A DNA stretch of 64,000 nucleotides, from positions 55,065,978 to 55,129,977 of the forward strand of contig NC_073691.1 of NCBI RefSeq assembly GCF_029784155.1, read 5' to 3'. Source of the stretch: Uranotaenia lowii. Taxonomy: Eukaryota > Arthropoda > Insecta > Diptera > Culicidae. This document shows, one piece after another, positions 24,540 through 35,800 of the stretch. The stretch's first letter is position 1. Each line of letters opens with the position of its first letter. The translations under genes and the position numbers were made by a program. The notes below the pieces were generated by a model, which made no database searches, was not told the DNA's origin, and was given only the letters and a program-made list of their open reading frames with translations.

Positions 24540-24960
24540 AATCCTGGAAGTAAAGTTCATAAAATAAGGATAAGGACAAATCCTGGCTATTTTATCTAAA
24601 AACCATGCAAAATCCGGGCATTTGATATCAAAGTTTTCAAGCCAAATTCTTTCAGATAAAAAAAATTTTCAAACAAACACCAAGAAGAAAAACACTTTTT
24701 TTTCTTCGAAACACATCAGTAGATGTTAAATGGGATTTTAAGCTTTCTAAGATCGTTACAGATAATGTTTATAAAATTAGCTCAAAAACGTTCGTTGCAT
24801 ACAAAAATCAAAAATTAAAAAATAAACAATTACAGTTTTTGGTATGATTTAGCAGAAAATCCGAGCTTTATAAACGACATCCGGGCAGTCTGGCCGGACA
24901 GGACTTGTTCCAAATTTTGTATCAAATATCCGGGCAAGTCTGGTTAAAGCTGGAAAATTT
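24540..24960 (+). repeat. Interspersed repeat, copy C (CCGGGCA family)
   Basis: Colinear with copies A and B: GCAAAATCCGGGCATTTGAT near 24608, a TTATAAAATTAGCTCAAAAA-like segment near 24769, and CATCCGGGCAGTCTGGCC with AAATATCCGGGCAAGTCTGG at the end. No coding capacity. Confidence 0.6.
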
Positions 24961-25676
24961 GGCAAGCTTAACTTTGATCCATTATCATCCACTAAAACGG
25001 TGTTAAAAATTTCGAATACAAATTTAAACCACTTTAGTTTAAATACAACTGGTCAGAATTAATTAGTTTTTACTGGAATAGAAAGGCAATTTAATAATTT
25101 GCAGACAGTTTCACGTTTCATTTCATTTTCTATAGAACTAATTATAGTATTTCAAGCAAGTTTGGACCAATTGGCAAACAAGGTTTAAGCTAAAAAATTT
25201 CATTATCCAATAACACCAATTCAATGTGTGTTACAAAACTTCAACATCCTTTCAAAACTGACTAAATTAATGAATTTTTATTTTTTGTTCGCTTTTTCTA
25301 TTTGGTAGTTCTTTATGACTTCCTTGAAATCGGGGGCTCAACCAAAAATCCAAAAAGTCAGGGCTTTGGTAGTATATTAGACCGCTGCAAACATTGGCTT
25401 TTACTCGTATTAGTTTTTTTTATACCCAGTATCAGTGTAAAATTTGAAATAATTTGGTGGATTCTTGAATTAACGCAACGCGTTTCAGCAATTTTTGCAT
25501 TTTAAATCATCCGGGAAACTCAAATAAGCTAGAAATAAACTTTCTCTTTAATTATTGGTATTGCCTATCTGTAAGCTTAATTTTTTGCTAACATGAGAAA
25601 AAGCTTGTTTTTTTTTTATATATTTCATAAAAAAAAGTATAACCATTTCAAAGGAAAATCTTTATCTATTAAAAAG
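24961..25676. other. Noncoding
   Basis: No gene or repeat recognised before the TA-flanked element. Confidence 0.35.
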
Positions 25677-26283
25677 TAGAGTGGGGTAACGTGGACCATG
25701 AGGAAACGTAGGCCACTCTGGATATTTCAGATGTGTGTTGAGATAAACATCTCAATCCAATTGTCATTTTCGTCTCTTTGCGTAAGCATATTTTTCTATA
25801 TGCTGTTGACTTAAATACGCTAATTGCATCGATGGGGAACCTAAAGTTCATAACAAAAGTATGCTCATACGCTTTTGATCTTAGTTTTGTCATGTTCTTT
25901 CTCGTGGAAAAGGATTTTTTGATAAAATATCAATAAATCACATAAACGCAACCAATTTGCAAATCATAGCTTGTGGGGAATCGTGGACCACATTTTGTGG
26001 GGTAACTTGAGTCACCTATATTTTCATGTTTTTATACACATTCAAAACTAAAAATACGTTTTTTCCTATTTGTAGAATTTTCTAATGCAGAATGAAGTGT
26101 TATGAAAAATATTTTGTCCATCTCATAAATGGAATTTTGCTGAAAAGTCCGCGAGCTAAGTTTTAGGAATTATTCGATCATACACAACTCTCTTTTATAT
26201 TTTCTCATCTGAAATTGCTTTAAATTAACTAAATGAATTATAAAATTTCAGTTTTGGCTCAACTCATAAACTTTGCACGTTAT

Positions 26284-26483
26284 TATGCAAGCTGGTCCTT
26301 CACGAGGAATCACCTAACAAGCAACACACCTCTTAACTCCCGCAGTGTTAACTACTGAATGAAGCCCTGCGAGAGGTGAACGCTTACACATTCAAGCAGT
26401 GATCGGGAGAGCGATGGGACATAACTAACACTCTCACACTATACAGCTTTATGAACCAGAATCGTTCAATAGACTACCACACA
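26284..26483 (-). repeat. 3' LTR (200 bp)
   Basis: On the minus strand it reads TGTGTGGTAG...CTTGCATA. It is identical to the other LTR except at one base (position 12 on the plus strand, G here, A there). It directly abuts the GTTAT duplication at 26279-26283. Confidence 0.92.
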
Positions 26484-26499
26484 TCTCCCCTCTTCTCCC
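26484..26499 (-). other. Polypurine tract
   Basis: On the minus strand GGGAGAAGAGGGGAGA lies immediately upstream of the 3' LTR, the position where plus-strand DNA synthesis is primed in LTR retrotransposons. Confidence 0.8.
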
Positions 26500-26771
26500 A
26501 GGAAAAAGGAAAATGAAAATTATTTCGCTGAAATCCTTAGGTAGGTAGGTAGGAAATTCTTAATCGAGGGAATAACATTTACTAATGTCATGCTATCAAA
26601 ATTGTTTTCTGCGTATCCGGTTTTGCGTAATTTCAAACTATGCATCACATTTTAACCTACTTACAATTTAGGCAAACTGGCAGCCACGCTCATAACTCCC
26701 AATTACTTCCATAGTCTATATCGCTTCGAGAAGTAAAAGCACATTGTACTCAGACACGGGCATCGCTATAA

Positions 26772-27104
26772 TCAAGTCGAGTCCAAATCTCTGTAAAAAG
26801 TGACAAACTTTCTTGAAATATCAGCTACAGTTGGACAATACTTCTTATGACAATAAACGTTGGTAGCGGGATATCCCAGGCTTACATAATGGGTTTGACT
26901 ATATTTGGCAACACCTTTCTTGAACCAATCGATCTTGACCTTCAGCATCAGAAGCTCATACTCTCTTGAACGAAATAATAAACTAGATGTTGATAGGTAC
27001 AACCAAAGTATCGAGATACGCGGGCTATTTTTTTCGAACAAATGGATGGGATCGTTCAAACTTTGTCGCTTTTCATTCAAGTATTGCAGTTTGCACTCAA
27101 GCAT
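26772..27104 (-). CDS. Unrecognised ORF near the 3' LTR of the LTR element
   Basis: This is the longest sense-strand frame inside the non-autonomous LTR element: about 110 codons from an ATG at 27104 (MLECKLQYLNEK...), ending at 26772. It is basic and aromatic-rich, with a YCHKKYC motif near the C-terminus. It has no signal peptide and no domain I can name. It lies where some elements carry a third ORF. It may be a chance frame in AT-rich DNA. Confidence 0.2.
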   Translation of the reverse strand: MLECKLQYLNEKRQSLNDPIHLFEKNSPRISILWLYLSTSSLLFRSREYELLMLKVKIDWFKKGVAKYSQTHYVSLGYPATNVYCHKKYCPTVADISRKFVTFYRDLDST

Positions 27105-28959
27105 CGGATGAAATCTTATCACCTGACTATAATATAATTAAAATAAAACTTCCCTTCACTCAGAAAATGCTTGTGTTTACCTTGTTATGGCTGCAAAATT
27201 TTGTGAAAGTAATCAATTTTTTTTGTAACGTATGGTACTTGTTACGCTGGCTTATTTGGAAAAAAAAAACCGTGCATAATTTGATGTACATGTGCAGTGT
27301 ACTCCTTTACAACAATTCACAAGAAGCCATGATATTTTAAAAAGATTATTTTTTAACCAAAAAAAAATGATTACAAGATATTTATTCTAACGTGAGCACT
27401 AATCTATTACGAAGCTTTTGTTTTGAAAACAAGGTTGGGTAGCAAACTGTTTGTCGCATCATACGTTTGTTATATACTTAAACTTTAAATAACTTTCCGC
27501 TTAATCTTAAATTAAATTTTATTTTCTACTGTTTCAAAATATGACAAAAAAACAAGTGTCTGTTTTTGGAGGTACGATAGAGAGCATAATATTTTAAGGA
27601 CGGTAATGCACAATGTAACATTATGAAAGGGAACTGTGAAGAAAACGTTCGACTCAGCTACAGTAACGTTACAACTCATGCCATTATAAGAGTATAACGC
27701 ATCCAGGCTACTTTCACGTAGGCAATTGATCAGCAGTTTCCCATCTCCATTTCATCACCATTGAGAAGCTTTGACACACCGTACCTACGTTTTCTTCTTC
27801 CGGAGATTTAAAATAGACATCCTGTTATTTAACCTGTCAATTGCGGAAAGTACTCCCAGCCGTGGTTTAATAAGTTTAATAAGACTTTTCTCCAAACACA
27901 GTTTATAGTACTGATTATAAGCAAATCAAATTTTAGAGACAGATCTTTACATAGACACTATCTTTCGCTGAACTAACTCAGCACTTTTTTCGAACGCAGT
28001 TATTTTTATAAAATTCATTTTGCCTTTGTTCTGTACAACACCAACCATTGCAAGCTGTGCACCGAAAAACATGGTCAGTGTTGAGAAAATTAAGTCCCAA
28101 AATTTTATTCTACATCTAATGTTCAATCCCAATGACATTCACGGAAAAGTTGATACACATTCAGACTGAAGTGTCAACTTAAATTGAAGCTTTTGTAGTT
28201 CATGCAATAATCAATAAACGAAAACTCACCCCGAGTCTAAAATAAGGGTACACCACGTGATCTTCTGAGAGCGCAATTTTTTTTTTAATCTTACGAAATG
28301 TATTCTATTTTAGTTGATTAAACTTAAGCAGTAATCTCATAAAATAGCTGTAGTTCAGTTATTATGATAAACTGAATACCCTCACTTCTAGAACTTACTC
28401 ATAAATTTGATGAGGAGTAAATAAAAGGTACTTATTTATAATAAGTCGATGTTATCATATTTGCTGTTTTGTTAACTATTTTTCCAGGTTCATAAAGGCT
28501 AAGGTTTGTAATCAAGTCTATAAATTACCTTTTCCCACAGGTTTGTTGGGTCTGAACCTAGAATTGAGATCTCTTCCTAAATATTGCTGGATATTTCTGT
28601 TAGCATCTGTTTTTTTTTTAACGAATGGATCGACCTTGAACTCGCACGTAGGCGGAGTAATTGAACATCATCTGACGGGCGCTAGTAGACACCAAGAGAG
28701 TAGAAGAATGCATACTTTTCTGCTGGACGGCACGCGGATCGGTTGAATGTGAAAGTTGGTGAGCGCTGGAAAACATTCAATAACTCTTTCGTTGACGATT
28801 CTGAAAAGAATAGATTTGCACCAACATACTACCGAACTTAAGGCATAAACAGGGAGACCAAAGGCCAATAAAAAGGCACAAGAAAGAACAACACTTTCTA
28901 TCTGTTTTTATGCACACTATATTTTTTTAACTGGTGCATCGTCCGAGCCTATGAACACG

Positions 28960-29350
28960 ACGCTTGGGGATAACCTTTCAACATCACGATGCCATTCAAG
29001 TTCAAATGCGCATATAGGGCGCGCCTTAAAATAGACACGCACAATAAACGCCTAAATGTAGGCCCGTCATCAAACCGCCCAAAATACGCTTGGCGCGTTT
29101 TCGTTTCCTTTGTTGTTGGTCTTGGTGTCGCTCGTTCGCGATAGTGCGACGCTCACAGCGTCGAGAGTTCTCCTGCCTGGCGTCGTCGCTCTCTTTTGAC
29201 CCTACATCGGCGTTGCTATTGGCTGTTGTTCACTGCTACTGAGAGAGACAACATTTGTTTATAAATTTTGAGAAGGCCTCGCTCATTCGATAATCAACGC
29301 ATCTCTCGAAAAGCACCGAGACTTGAGATGGGCAAGGAAAAACGAGAGCG
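28960..29350 (+). promoter_or_regulatory. CpG-rich, promoter-like block inside the LTR element
   Basis: The composition differs sharply from the AT-rich surroundings. On the plus strand (antisense to the element) it has GAGA-type words (GCTCTCTTTT near 29188, GAGAGAGA near 29241) upstream of TTTATAAATT (near 29259), the order seen in some insect promoters. No initiator is certain. It could be captured host sequence. Confidence 0.3.
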
Positions 29351-29919
29351 ACAATAAGGGTGGGGGATGACAATGTTCGCTAAATTTCTCATCAACGAAA
29401 AATTTCGATTAACTGTGTGTCAAGGCCAGTAGCTTCGTTGTGTTAGTGTTTCCTTAATCTGGTACAAATCATTAATTATCATTACCATCATCGGATGAAT
29501 TGCAATATGTCCTTTAAACCTTATAATCTCTCAACCCAATTCGAAGATTTGGCAAGGTAGCATCATCGACTTTTTATCGGTTCCTTCGTGTACAACGCTA
29601 CAAACAACAACAATTTATTAGCTGTTGCCCAAAAGGAAAGAGAAAGTTTGCATTTCACACAAAGTTTTGAGTGTGTTTGTGTGTGAATGCATCCATCAGA
29701 CCACCTACGGCCTCTACAGGCGAGCTATTACGTAGACATTCGAATTACCAGAGCGACCAACACTCATATATGCTGCCCCGTTCTCAATAACTTTGAAACT
29801 TCCGCCATGTTTTCGCTGCTCGTCTCGAGCGTTAAAAAAAAAGTCCTTTAATTCATGCCGCAAGCGATCAATAAAACGAATGTTTGAGTTGCGCATTCTG
29901 AGCAAATAATTATTTCATA

Positions 29920-30713
29920 AATGCTCGTTCCAAGCTATCATACATAAACATGAAAAATATTTTCAATCACTTCCTTCCTGCTCGTCCCAAGCTATCGACA
30001 ACAGACAACATATAAAAATCATACAGCTCGTCCCGAGCTCAAGTTAATTTTTATTATGTTCGCCCTTCTTCTTTTTTTTCCTTTTTTGTACGTGTCCGAA
30101 CTCAAAATGTTTTTTCTTTAATCCGCCTCCGAGCTATCATAAAATTGGCAAATGTTTGTCCCGAGCCAATGTTTATTTTGGTTTGCTCATCCCAAACTAA
30201 AGTTCACTTAATTTCTACTCGTCCCGAGCTATCAAACATGTAACAATTCAAATGCTCGTCCCGAGTTAGGAATGACTCTTTTACATTTGTCCATGATCGA
30301 CACACAAGAAAAATTTCAAGATGCTCGTCCCGAGCTAAAAATCCTTTTTTTTTCAGTGCTCGTCCTGAGCTAAAATTCAATTTTTTTCAGTGCTCGTCCC
30401 GAGCTAAAATTCAATTTTTTTATCGGTGCTCGTCCCGAGCTAAAAATCTATTTCTTTTCAGTGCTCGTCCCGAGCTACAAATATTTTTTTTTAAGTGCTC
30501 GTCCCGAGCTAAAAATCTATCTTTTTCAGTGCTCGTCCCGAGCTAAATTCATTTTTTTTATCGGTGCTCGTCCCGAGCTAAAAATCTATTTCTTTTCTCA
30601 GTGCTCGTCCCAAGCTAAAAATCTTTTTTTTTGTGCTCGTCCCGAGCTAATAATCTTTTTTCTCAGTGCTCGTCCCGAGCTAGCATTCCAATTGCTCGTC
30701 CCGAGCTCAATAC
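29920..30713. repeat. Array of ~21 GCTCG-TCC-CGAGC hairpin units
   Basis: The 13-bp core GCTCGTCCCGAGC (5-bp stem, 3-base loop) recurs about 21 times. Spacing is irregular from 29921 to 30260 and regular, every ~32-37 bp, from 30322 to 30693, as in TGCTCGTCCCGAGCTAAAAA followed by a T-rich run and often CAG. Changes such as CCCAAGC or TCCTGAGC are few. It lies just downstream of the primer binding site in the element's own orientation, within what would be the 5' leader of the genomic RNA. Confidence 0.9.
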
Positions 30714-30941
30714 AATACTTACAGATTGACATCAAGAAACCAAAACCCAAGGCTCACGAACAGACAATTTTTGGCTCTACGCTTTATCTTCCGTCATCGC
30801 TGTCGTTTCGATAGCGCACCACTACACAATCAACAGAAAAAAAAAAACACTATCAAATATCGCTGTTGCAAGTTGAGTGATTCCTAGAAGGTGAAAATCT
30901 TGTTCTTTAAATTTTTGCCTTGTCAGTAAACGAAAGCAAAA

Positions 30942-30957
30942 CCTGCCACGGTCGCCA
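30942..30957 (-). other. Primer binding site, tRNA-Arg type
   Basis: On the minus strand TGGCGACCGTGGCAGG begins one base after the 5' LTR. It matches the complement of the 3' end of an animal tRNA-Arg (…CCTGTCACGGTCG plus CCA) at 15 of 16 bases, judged from memory of that tRNA. Confidence 0.75.
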
Positions 30958-30958
30958 A

Positions 30959-31158
30959 TATGCAAGCTGATCCTTCACGAGGAATCACCTAACAAGCAAC
31001 ACACCTCTTAACTCCCGCAGTGTTAACTACTGAATGAAGCCCTGCGAGAGGTGAACGCTTACACATTCAAGCAGTGATCGGGAGAGCGATGGGACATAAC
31101 TAACACTCTCACACTATACAGCTTTATGAACCAGAATCGTTCAATAGACTACCACACA
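30959..31158 (-). repeat. 5' LTR (200 bp)
   Basis: Direct copy of 26284-26483 with a single difference. It is followed on the plus strand by the GTTAT duplication (31159-31163). It contains CTCTCGCAGGG and repeated CTAACAC-type words, but no promoter motif I would assign. Confidence 0.92.
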
Positions 31159-31632
31159 GTTATCTAGTCAATTTTGATTTGGTGGCTCACGAATCCCCAC
31201 AGTTTTTCAAAATCCTTAAAAAATACTTTTCATTAAACAGACAGAATGCTGGGAAAAAAATTTATTTAAAAAATAAAAAAATCTTCTAATGATTTTTTTA
31301 AAATGTAGAAAACCTTACCATTTGTTTATTATTTTTATCTTTTATAATAAAAAAAGTTATGGAGTAAAGAAAAAAGTTGGTCATGAAACCTCACACTCCC
31401 TTATTTAAAAATGCTGGCTTTGCTTGCTGGAGCTTTAAATAATTTCATGAAGTTTTTTTCGATTTATTTATTTTCATCCTACGGTAAACAGCTTTTCAAT
31501 AAGTAATCGAAAACGTTAAACAAAAAAAAAAAACACACTATAACATCGAATATCTCTATTGGGATTCAAGTTAGATTTGTGGTTTGTTTATATGAAATGT
31601 ACGACAAGAATCAAGGAATATTTAAAGTCCTA

Positions 31633-32681
31633 CACACTAAGACTGCAGTTATTCTGCTCGGAACCGTGATTCTCTGAATCACAGGAAAACAGCTGAAAAT
31701 GACATTTGAACTGTCAAAAACAAGAGATTTTCCTGTGGCACTGAGAGATTGCTAACCGATTCTCGTATCACTCAATTTCTCCTGAAATTTGAAGGAACTC
31801 TCCTTCGGGTGCTCAGGAGCTCGAAAAATTTCAGGACAACAATCTCCTGTATCACTGTTTTAAGTGACAGGTGTTTTCGTATTTGCTTATTGGAACCGCG
31901 AGGACAAATTCAATAAAAGCCATCTTGAGAACTGCCCATTTCTGCACGGGAGAGAGGTATGTAATGAGTAAGTTGTTTAATACACTTTTATTAATGTTTA
32001 TTTGCCTTTTTTCGCTTCCCTAGATACGGCCGAAATCCGCGGGGCTAATGGGAAACGATTTCTCCGAGAGGAACAGTTTTCTTCCGGAGCATTCATCGGC
32101 GAAGTGTGGCGTCCATTGTTCAGAGGGTGGCTCCAATTTTAAGGAACAGATCCGTTTCTGGCCGCTGAACTCGAAAACCAAATAGGCGCCTGATGAAGAA
32201 GCTGGAGATTGAACTGCTGGTTTTAGTGGCATACATTTTTTGCTAGAAAAGGTAAATCTTCTATAATTTATAAGAAAATGAAAAATTAACTTTTCGTTGT
32301 TTTTTTTTTTTTTGTTTTCAGGCTGGATCTAACACCACAAAATGCAGGAACGCAGTAATAACAGCAATATGATTGTAAAGCATTAATCTGTTTGTTTTTC
32401 AAAGGGTAATAAAACTTTGATTCGAAGAACAATGTGCTTTTCACATTATGTATAATAAACCCTTTCATTTTTATGTAAATCTGGGGAGGGAAACATTTTC
32501 GAGCCTACAGGAGAATTTTGAAACTTCCTGCAAGTCACAGGACAAATCCGTTTTGAACCTACAGTTAAATTTGACAGTTGTTTTCCTGAGCTGTTTTTCT
32601 GTCCTGAAATCGTCCTGTAATTTCAGCTGTTGAAAATACAGGACGAAATCGTCCCGACCACAGGAGAAAAGATTAAGTGTG
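31633..32681 (+). mobile_element. TA-flanked element with exon-like insert
   Basis: The ends are CACACTAAGACT on the left and, in reverse, CACACTTAATCT on the right, each next to TA (31631-31632 and 32682-32683). Words such as AGGACAAATCCG, CAGGACGAAATCGTCC and CAGCTG recur near both ends. The middle (31985-32330) has a GC-richer segment preceded by TTCGCTTCCCTAG and followed by a GTAAAT donor-like and a TTTTGTTTTCAG acceptor-like word, resembling a captured or native small exon. No transposase motif is visible. Confidence 0.45.
32022..32252 (+). other. GC-richer exon-like segment within the TIR element
   Basis: The segment is bounded by a CTTCCCTAG acceptor-like word on the left and AAAAGGTAAATC on the right. 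One plus-strand frame is open for about 45 codons (DTAEIRGANGKRFLREEQ...) and then stops; the minus strand is open for 70 codons. Neither matches a family I know. The splice-like borders and the composition are the only reasons to list it. Confidence 0.3.
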
Positions 32682-32895
32682 TATGTTATATTTTTTTAAC
32701 TATCAGTAAAACAACCAAATAAAGTAAAAAATAAATTTGATTTTGAGGAATACACTTTTTGTGGTTTTTCTGTCAGATAAAATCCATTTGGGTGACGTAC
32801 GAGAATCACTAATTAGAAAGTTCTTCAACAAAACTAGTCGCAACCCAATGTGGTGGAAAGAGAGATGATGAAAAAAAAACGTTGCAAAGGTAGTA

Positions 32896-35800
32896 CCGTC
32901 GTGCGGGGTGACTATGGGCCAAAATGAAAAAGGTTTGTTTTTGAAACATCTTCAAAAGTATCAGCCAACATATCATTTTTTCTTTTGCGTTGAAAATTTT
33001 GTCTCATAAATATTCTGATTTAATTCTAAATGTCGTCTTTAATCAGTGTCATATTGACAAACAAAATACATTCCACAAATTTGGCATGTGTAAACTAACA
33101 CCGCCAATTTATAAGACTCTTTTCCTGATAAATACGTTTATTAGGGTTTGCTTAACCAGAATCAGTGTTTTTTTACAAATTGGTTGAATCTGTTAAGAGT
33201 TATTACAAGTTTTAAAAGCATTGTCCAAAATGAACAAATGGTGGGTCAAATGGGCCAAGCTAAGATCGTGGTTTCCATAGCCTTGAAGCTACTTTTTGAG
33301 CTCCAAAAACAATAAATATTCAATTTCATGTTGTGCAGCAATTGAAGATAACGTTAGTTAGTATTTTTCTACACGAGTTCTAGAACTGTGTGAAGTACAG
33401 AACATTTCTTTTGAATGTCTCCCTTCGAACTCAACATATATTACACAGACTTTAGATGTTGCTTTTTTTCGTCCCATGAAGCGAATATGAAGCGCGATAA
33501 GTGCTTCGGACTTTTAAAAAATAGCATGTTTTCAGCGAAAACTCTACAGAATCCATATTTTCCAGCATTGTTTAAGATCTCGATGGAAAGTCTGAAGAGA
33601 ATTTAAAGAAAATTTGATTTTTGGTTTTAAAAAGTGGTATCTTTCCAACAAGTGTAGAACCACTGCTAGGATGAATTTTGTATGCGCCGAATTGGACTGA
33701 AAAAAAGAAGGTACCTTCCAGGATTTATCAACACTAAAGAAGCCATTTTTGTCGAAGGTTCTATGAAGCATATCAAGAGTAATAAAGGAAAATCCAAATA
33801 ATGATAAACGTTTTTTAACTATCAGCTTTTTTTTTCATAGAATAAGGATAAGTTTAAAAAAAACTTATGTTTCAAAAAATTGTTTTTTAGACAAATGAAT
33901 ATCAGCAAGGACCGGCGTGAGAGAACATTAAAAAGGTCCATCCATATATCACGTTAACAAATTATTACAGGAAGCACATGTTTACCAGTAATTCAAATTA
34001 AAATACAACGGATGTAAATATGAGATAGAGAACGAAGTATGATTTTATCTGCTCCTGTTGAATGAAAAACCTCGGTCGAAGTTAAGATACTGACTGATTA
34101 ATAATATTTGATCATCATTGTATGAAACTGTAAGCCAAAATTAATGATAGATGAAATTTTTACACTCTACGGGATGATTCTTCACTTAAACATATGGAAT
34201 CATTTCTTCCTTAAATTTTTGGTAGCATATTTTCTTAAATCAGCCAACTAAACGTGGCCCATACCCAAGTAACACAGATCAAGCCAATTGGCTTTTTTGA
34301 GTTTTAATATTGTTTTATGAAGACTTTTCGATGGCATCCCATTTTTAAAACGGTTTTATTGTAACATAGGAAATGCTTCATTTATCGTGTGTTTTAAAAG
34401 AGCCCTGAAAGTTTTGCTAAAACTTGAATAAAACACTATCTTAAGAGTGTTGTAAAAAAGTTGCAAAAGTATTGCTAAAGATTCAATAAAACACATACTT
34501 TCCTGTTTTTATTAGAGCTTTGGTAAGGGTTTTAATAATGCTCTCAATGCGCTTTTAAAACTAGCGTTCAAGCCAAGTTGAAAAACTGTTTTATTGGAAC
34601 ATTGGATGTAGGCATGATAAAACTAAGTGACAGATGATTTGACAATCGAGAAGAACGTATACACTCTTAAACTTTTTTACCATTTTTTGAGATAGCATAA
34701 CCTGTTTTGAAAGGATTATCACTCAAAATTGAGAAAAACGTGCTATCAAAATGATATAAATTAACACAGCTAAATTCATCTTAAAAATAAAAACAACTTT
34801 GTTGTATCCGCATTCAAATTTCAAAACAACCGCAAATCAGTCCACATCATTATTCGCTCAATTCTCAGGGTTCGAATAAAAGCCCACTGTGAATAAACGG
34901 TTTTTGTGATTCGATAAGAATAAATGTATTAGAAAATTCATTTACAAATACGCCTATTAAACTACTTGTTTTATTTATCCATCTCTGTCTCTCAATGCGA
35001 AGTTGATCTTTATTTTCGTCATCCAATCCAGAACTAACAAAATTATTTTCAGATAAACCGTCCTTGAAAATTTCTGGAAGACTGCAGAAACCGGCTTCAA
35101 CTCAGCAAAGACGGAGAAATTGAGTTTCATCACAATCGAAAATGCTCATTCTAAATCAGCCTCAACAAGTTTCAGATGATGTATTCAGAATGAAGACCAC
35201 TAGCATTGGCCGATCATTGAAAATAACGAGTTATTTAAAGTGTAAGGCAGTTCTGGTAATAGTAAGCAAAACATCCGAAGGACGTTTTAAAGAATCGTTT
35301 TATCGCTTCCAATTGTTTTCCCATACAACTGTTTTAACAGTTTTTAACTGTTTTACATAATCTAACTACAAATTCAAAATTCAATCATTTCGGAATTCAC
35401 GATTCAGGCAATGTTTTTACAATTTCAATAATCGTTAGCTAAACGTTTTATTACGCTTCAAAAATCATTTGGTTATAATCCTCATTTATGCGGGTTTTTA
35501 TTTAGCTTTGAGGCCAGGGTTTTGATGATAGAAAATGTTCTATTCCAAAATAGTATGAGATTATTTGATAGCAATACCTATTTGTTATTTAAAGATGATT
35601 GACCATCCTCATAGTCAAAAGGAAACAAAACAAAAAGTTGCATGAATGCCTTTTGCCAAGCAACAAATCGAAATGTTTTCATTTATTGCGAAAAACTTCT
35701 CTTTCTCAAAAATGGATAAATCCATCATGAGCGTGTATTCCATTTAGAGAAACGTCAAACGAAGCTGTGATTCAAGGTCTCTTAAAACCATTTAAAAACT

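Larger units (their letters stand above)
26284..31158 (-). mobile_element. Complete non-autonomous LTR retrotransposon
   Basis: Two 200-bp direct repeats (26284-26483 and 30959-31158) differ at one base. GTTAT flanks both outer edges (26279-26283 and 31159-31163). On the minus strand the upstream LTR is followed after one base by a primer binding site, and the downstream LTR is preceded by a polypurine tract, which fixes the orientation. The 4.47-kb interior contains no gag, protease, RT, RNase H or integrase reading frame on either strand. It holds a hairpin array (29920-30713), a CpG-rich block (28960-29350) and small ORFs. It must depend on proteins from another element. The near-identical LTRs mean recent movement. 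Superfamily is not assignable; a 5-bp duplication fits BEL/Pao, Copia and some Ty3 groups. Confidence 0.92.
25679..31401. mobile_element. TA-flanked MITE split by an LTR retrotransposon
   Basis: The left end GAGTGGGGTAACGTGGACC follows TA (25677-25678). The right end read in reverse is AGGGAGTGTGAGGTTTCATG then ACC, followed outside by TA (31402-31403). The two halves (25679-26283 and 31164-31401) also share inner words in inverted orientation: GTGGGGAATCGTGGACCAC near 25974 and GTGGCTCACGAATCCCCAC near 31182. The LTR element at 26284-31158 sits between them, so the original MITE was about 840 bp. It has no transposase. Confidence 0.65.

Noticed and set aside
29920..30713. CRISPR array
   Set aside because: The repeat core is 13 bp with variable T-rich spacers inside an LTR element in eukaryotic sequence, and there are no cas genes.
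30461..30814. A 117-codon plus-strand frame with repeated ARPEL-type peptides
   Set aside because: The peptide periodicity simply follows the GCTCGTCCCGAGC array; the frame shifts with spacer length and there is no independent coding evidence.
26284..31158. An endogenous virus-derived element with envelope
   Set aside because: No capsid, polymerase or envelope-like protein can be read; the structure is explained by a non-autonomous LTR retrotransposon.
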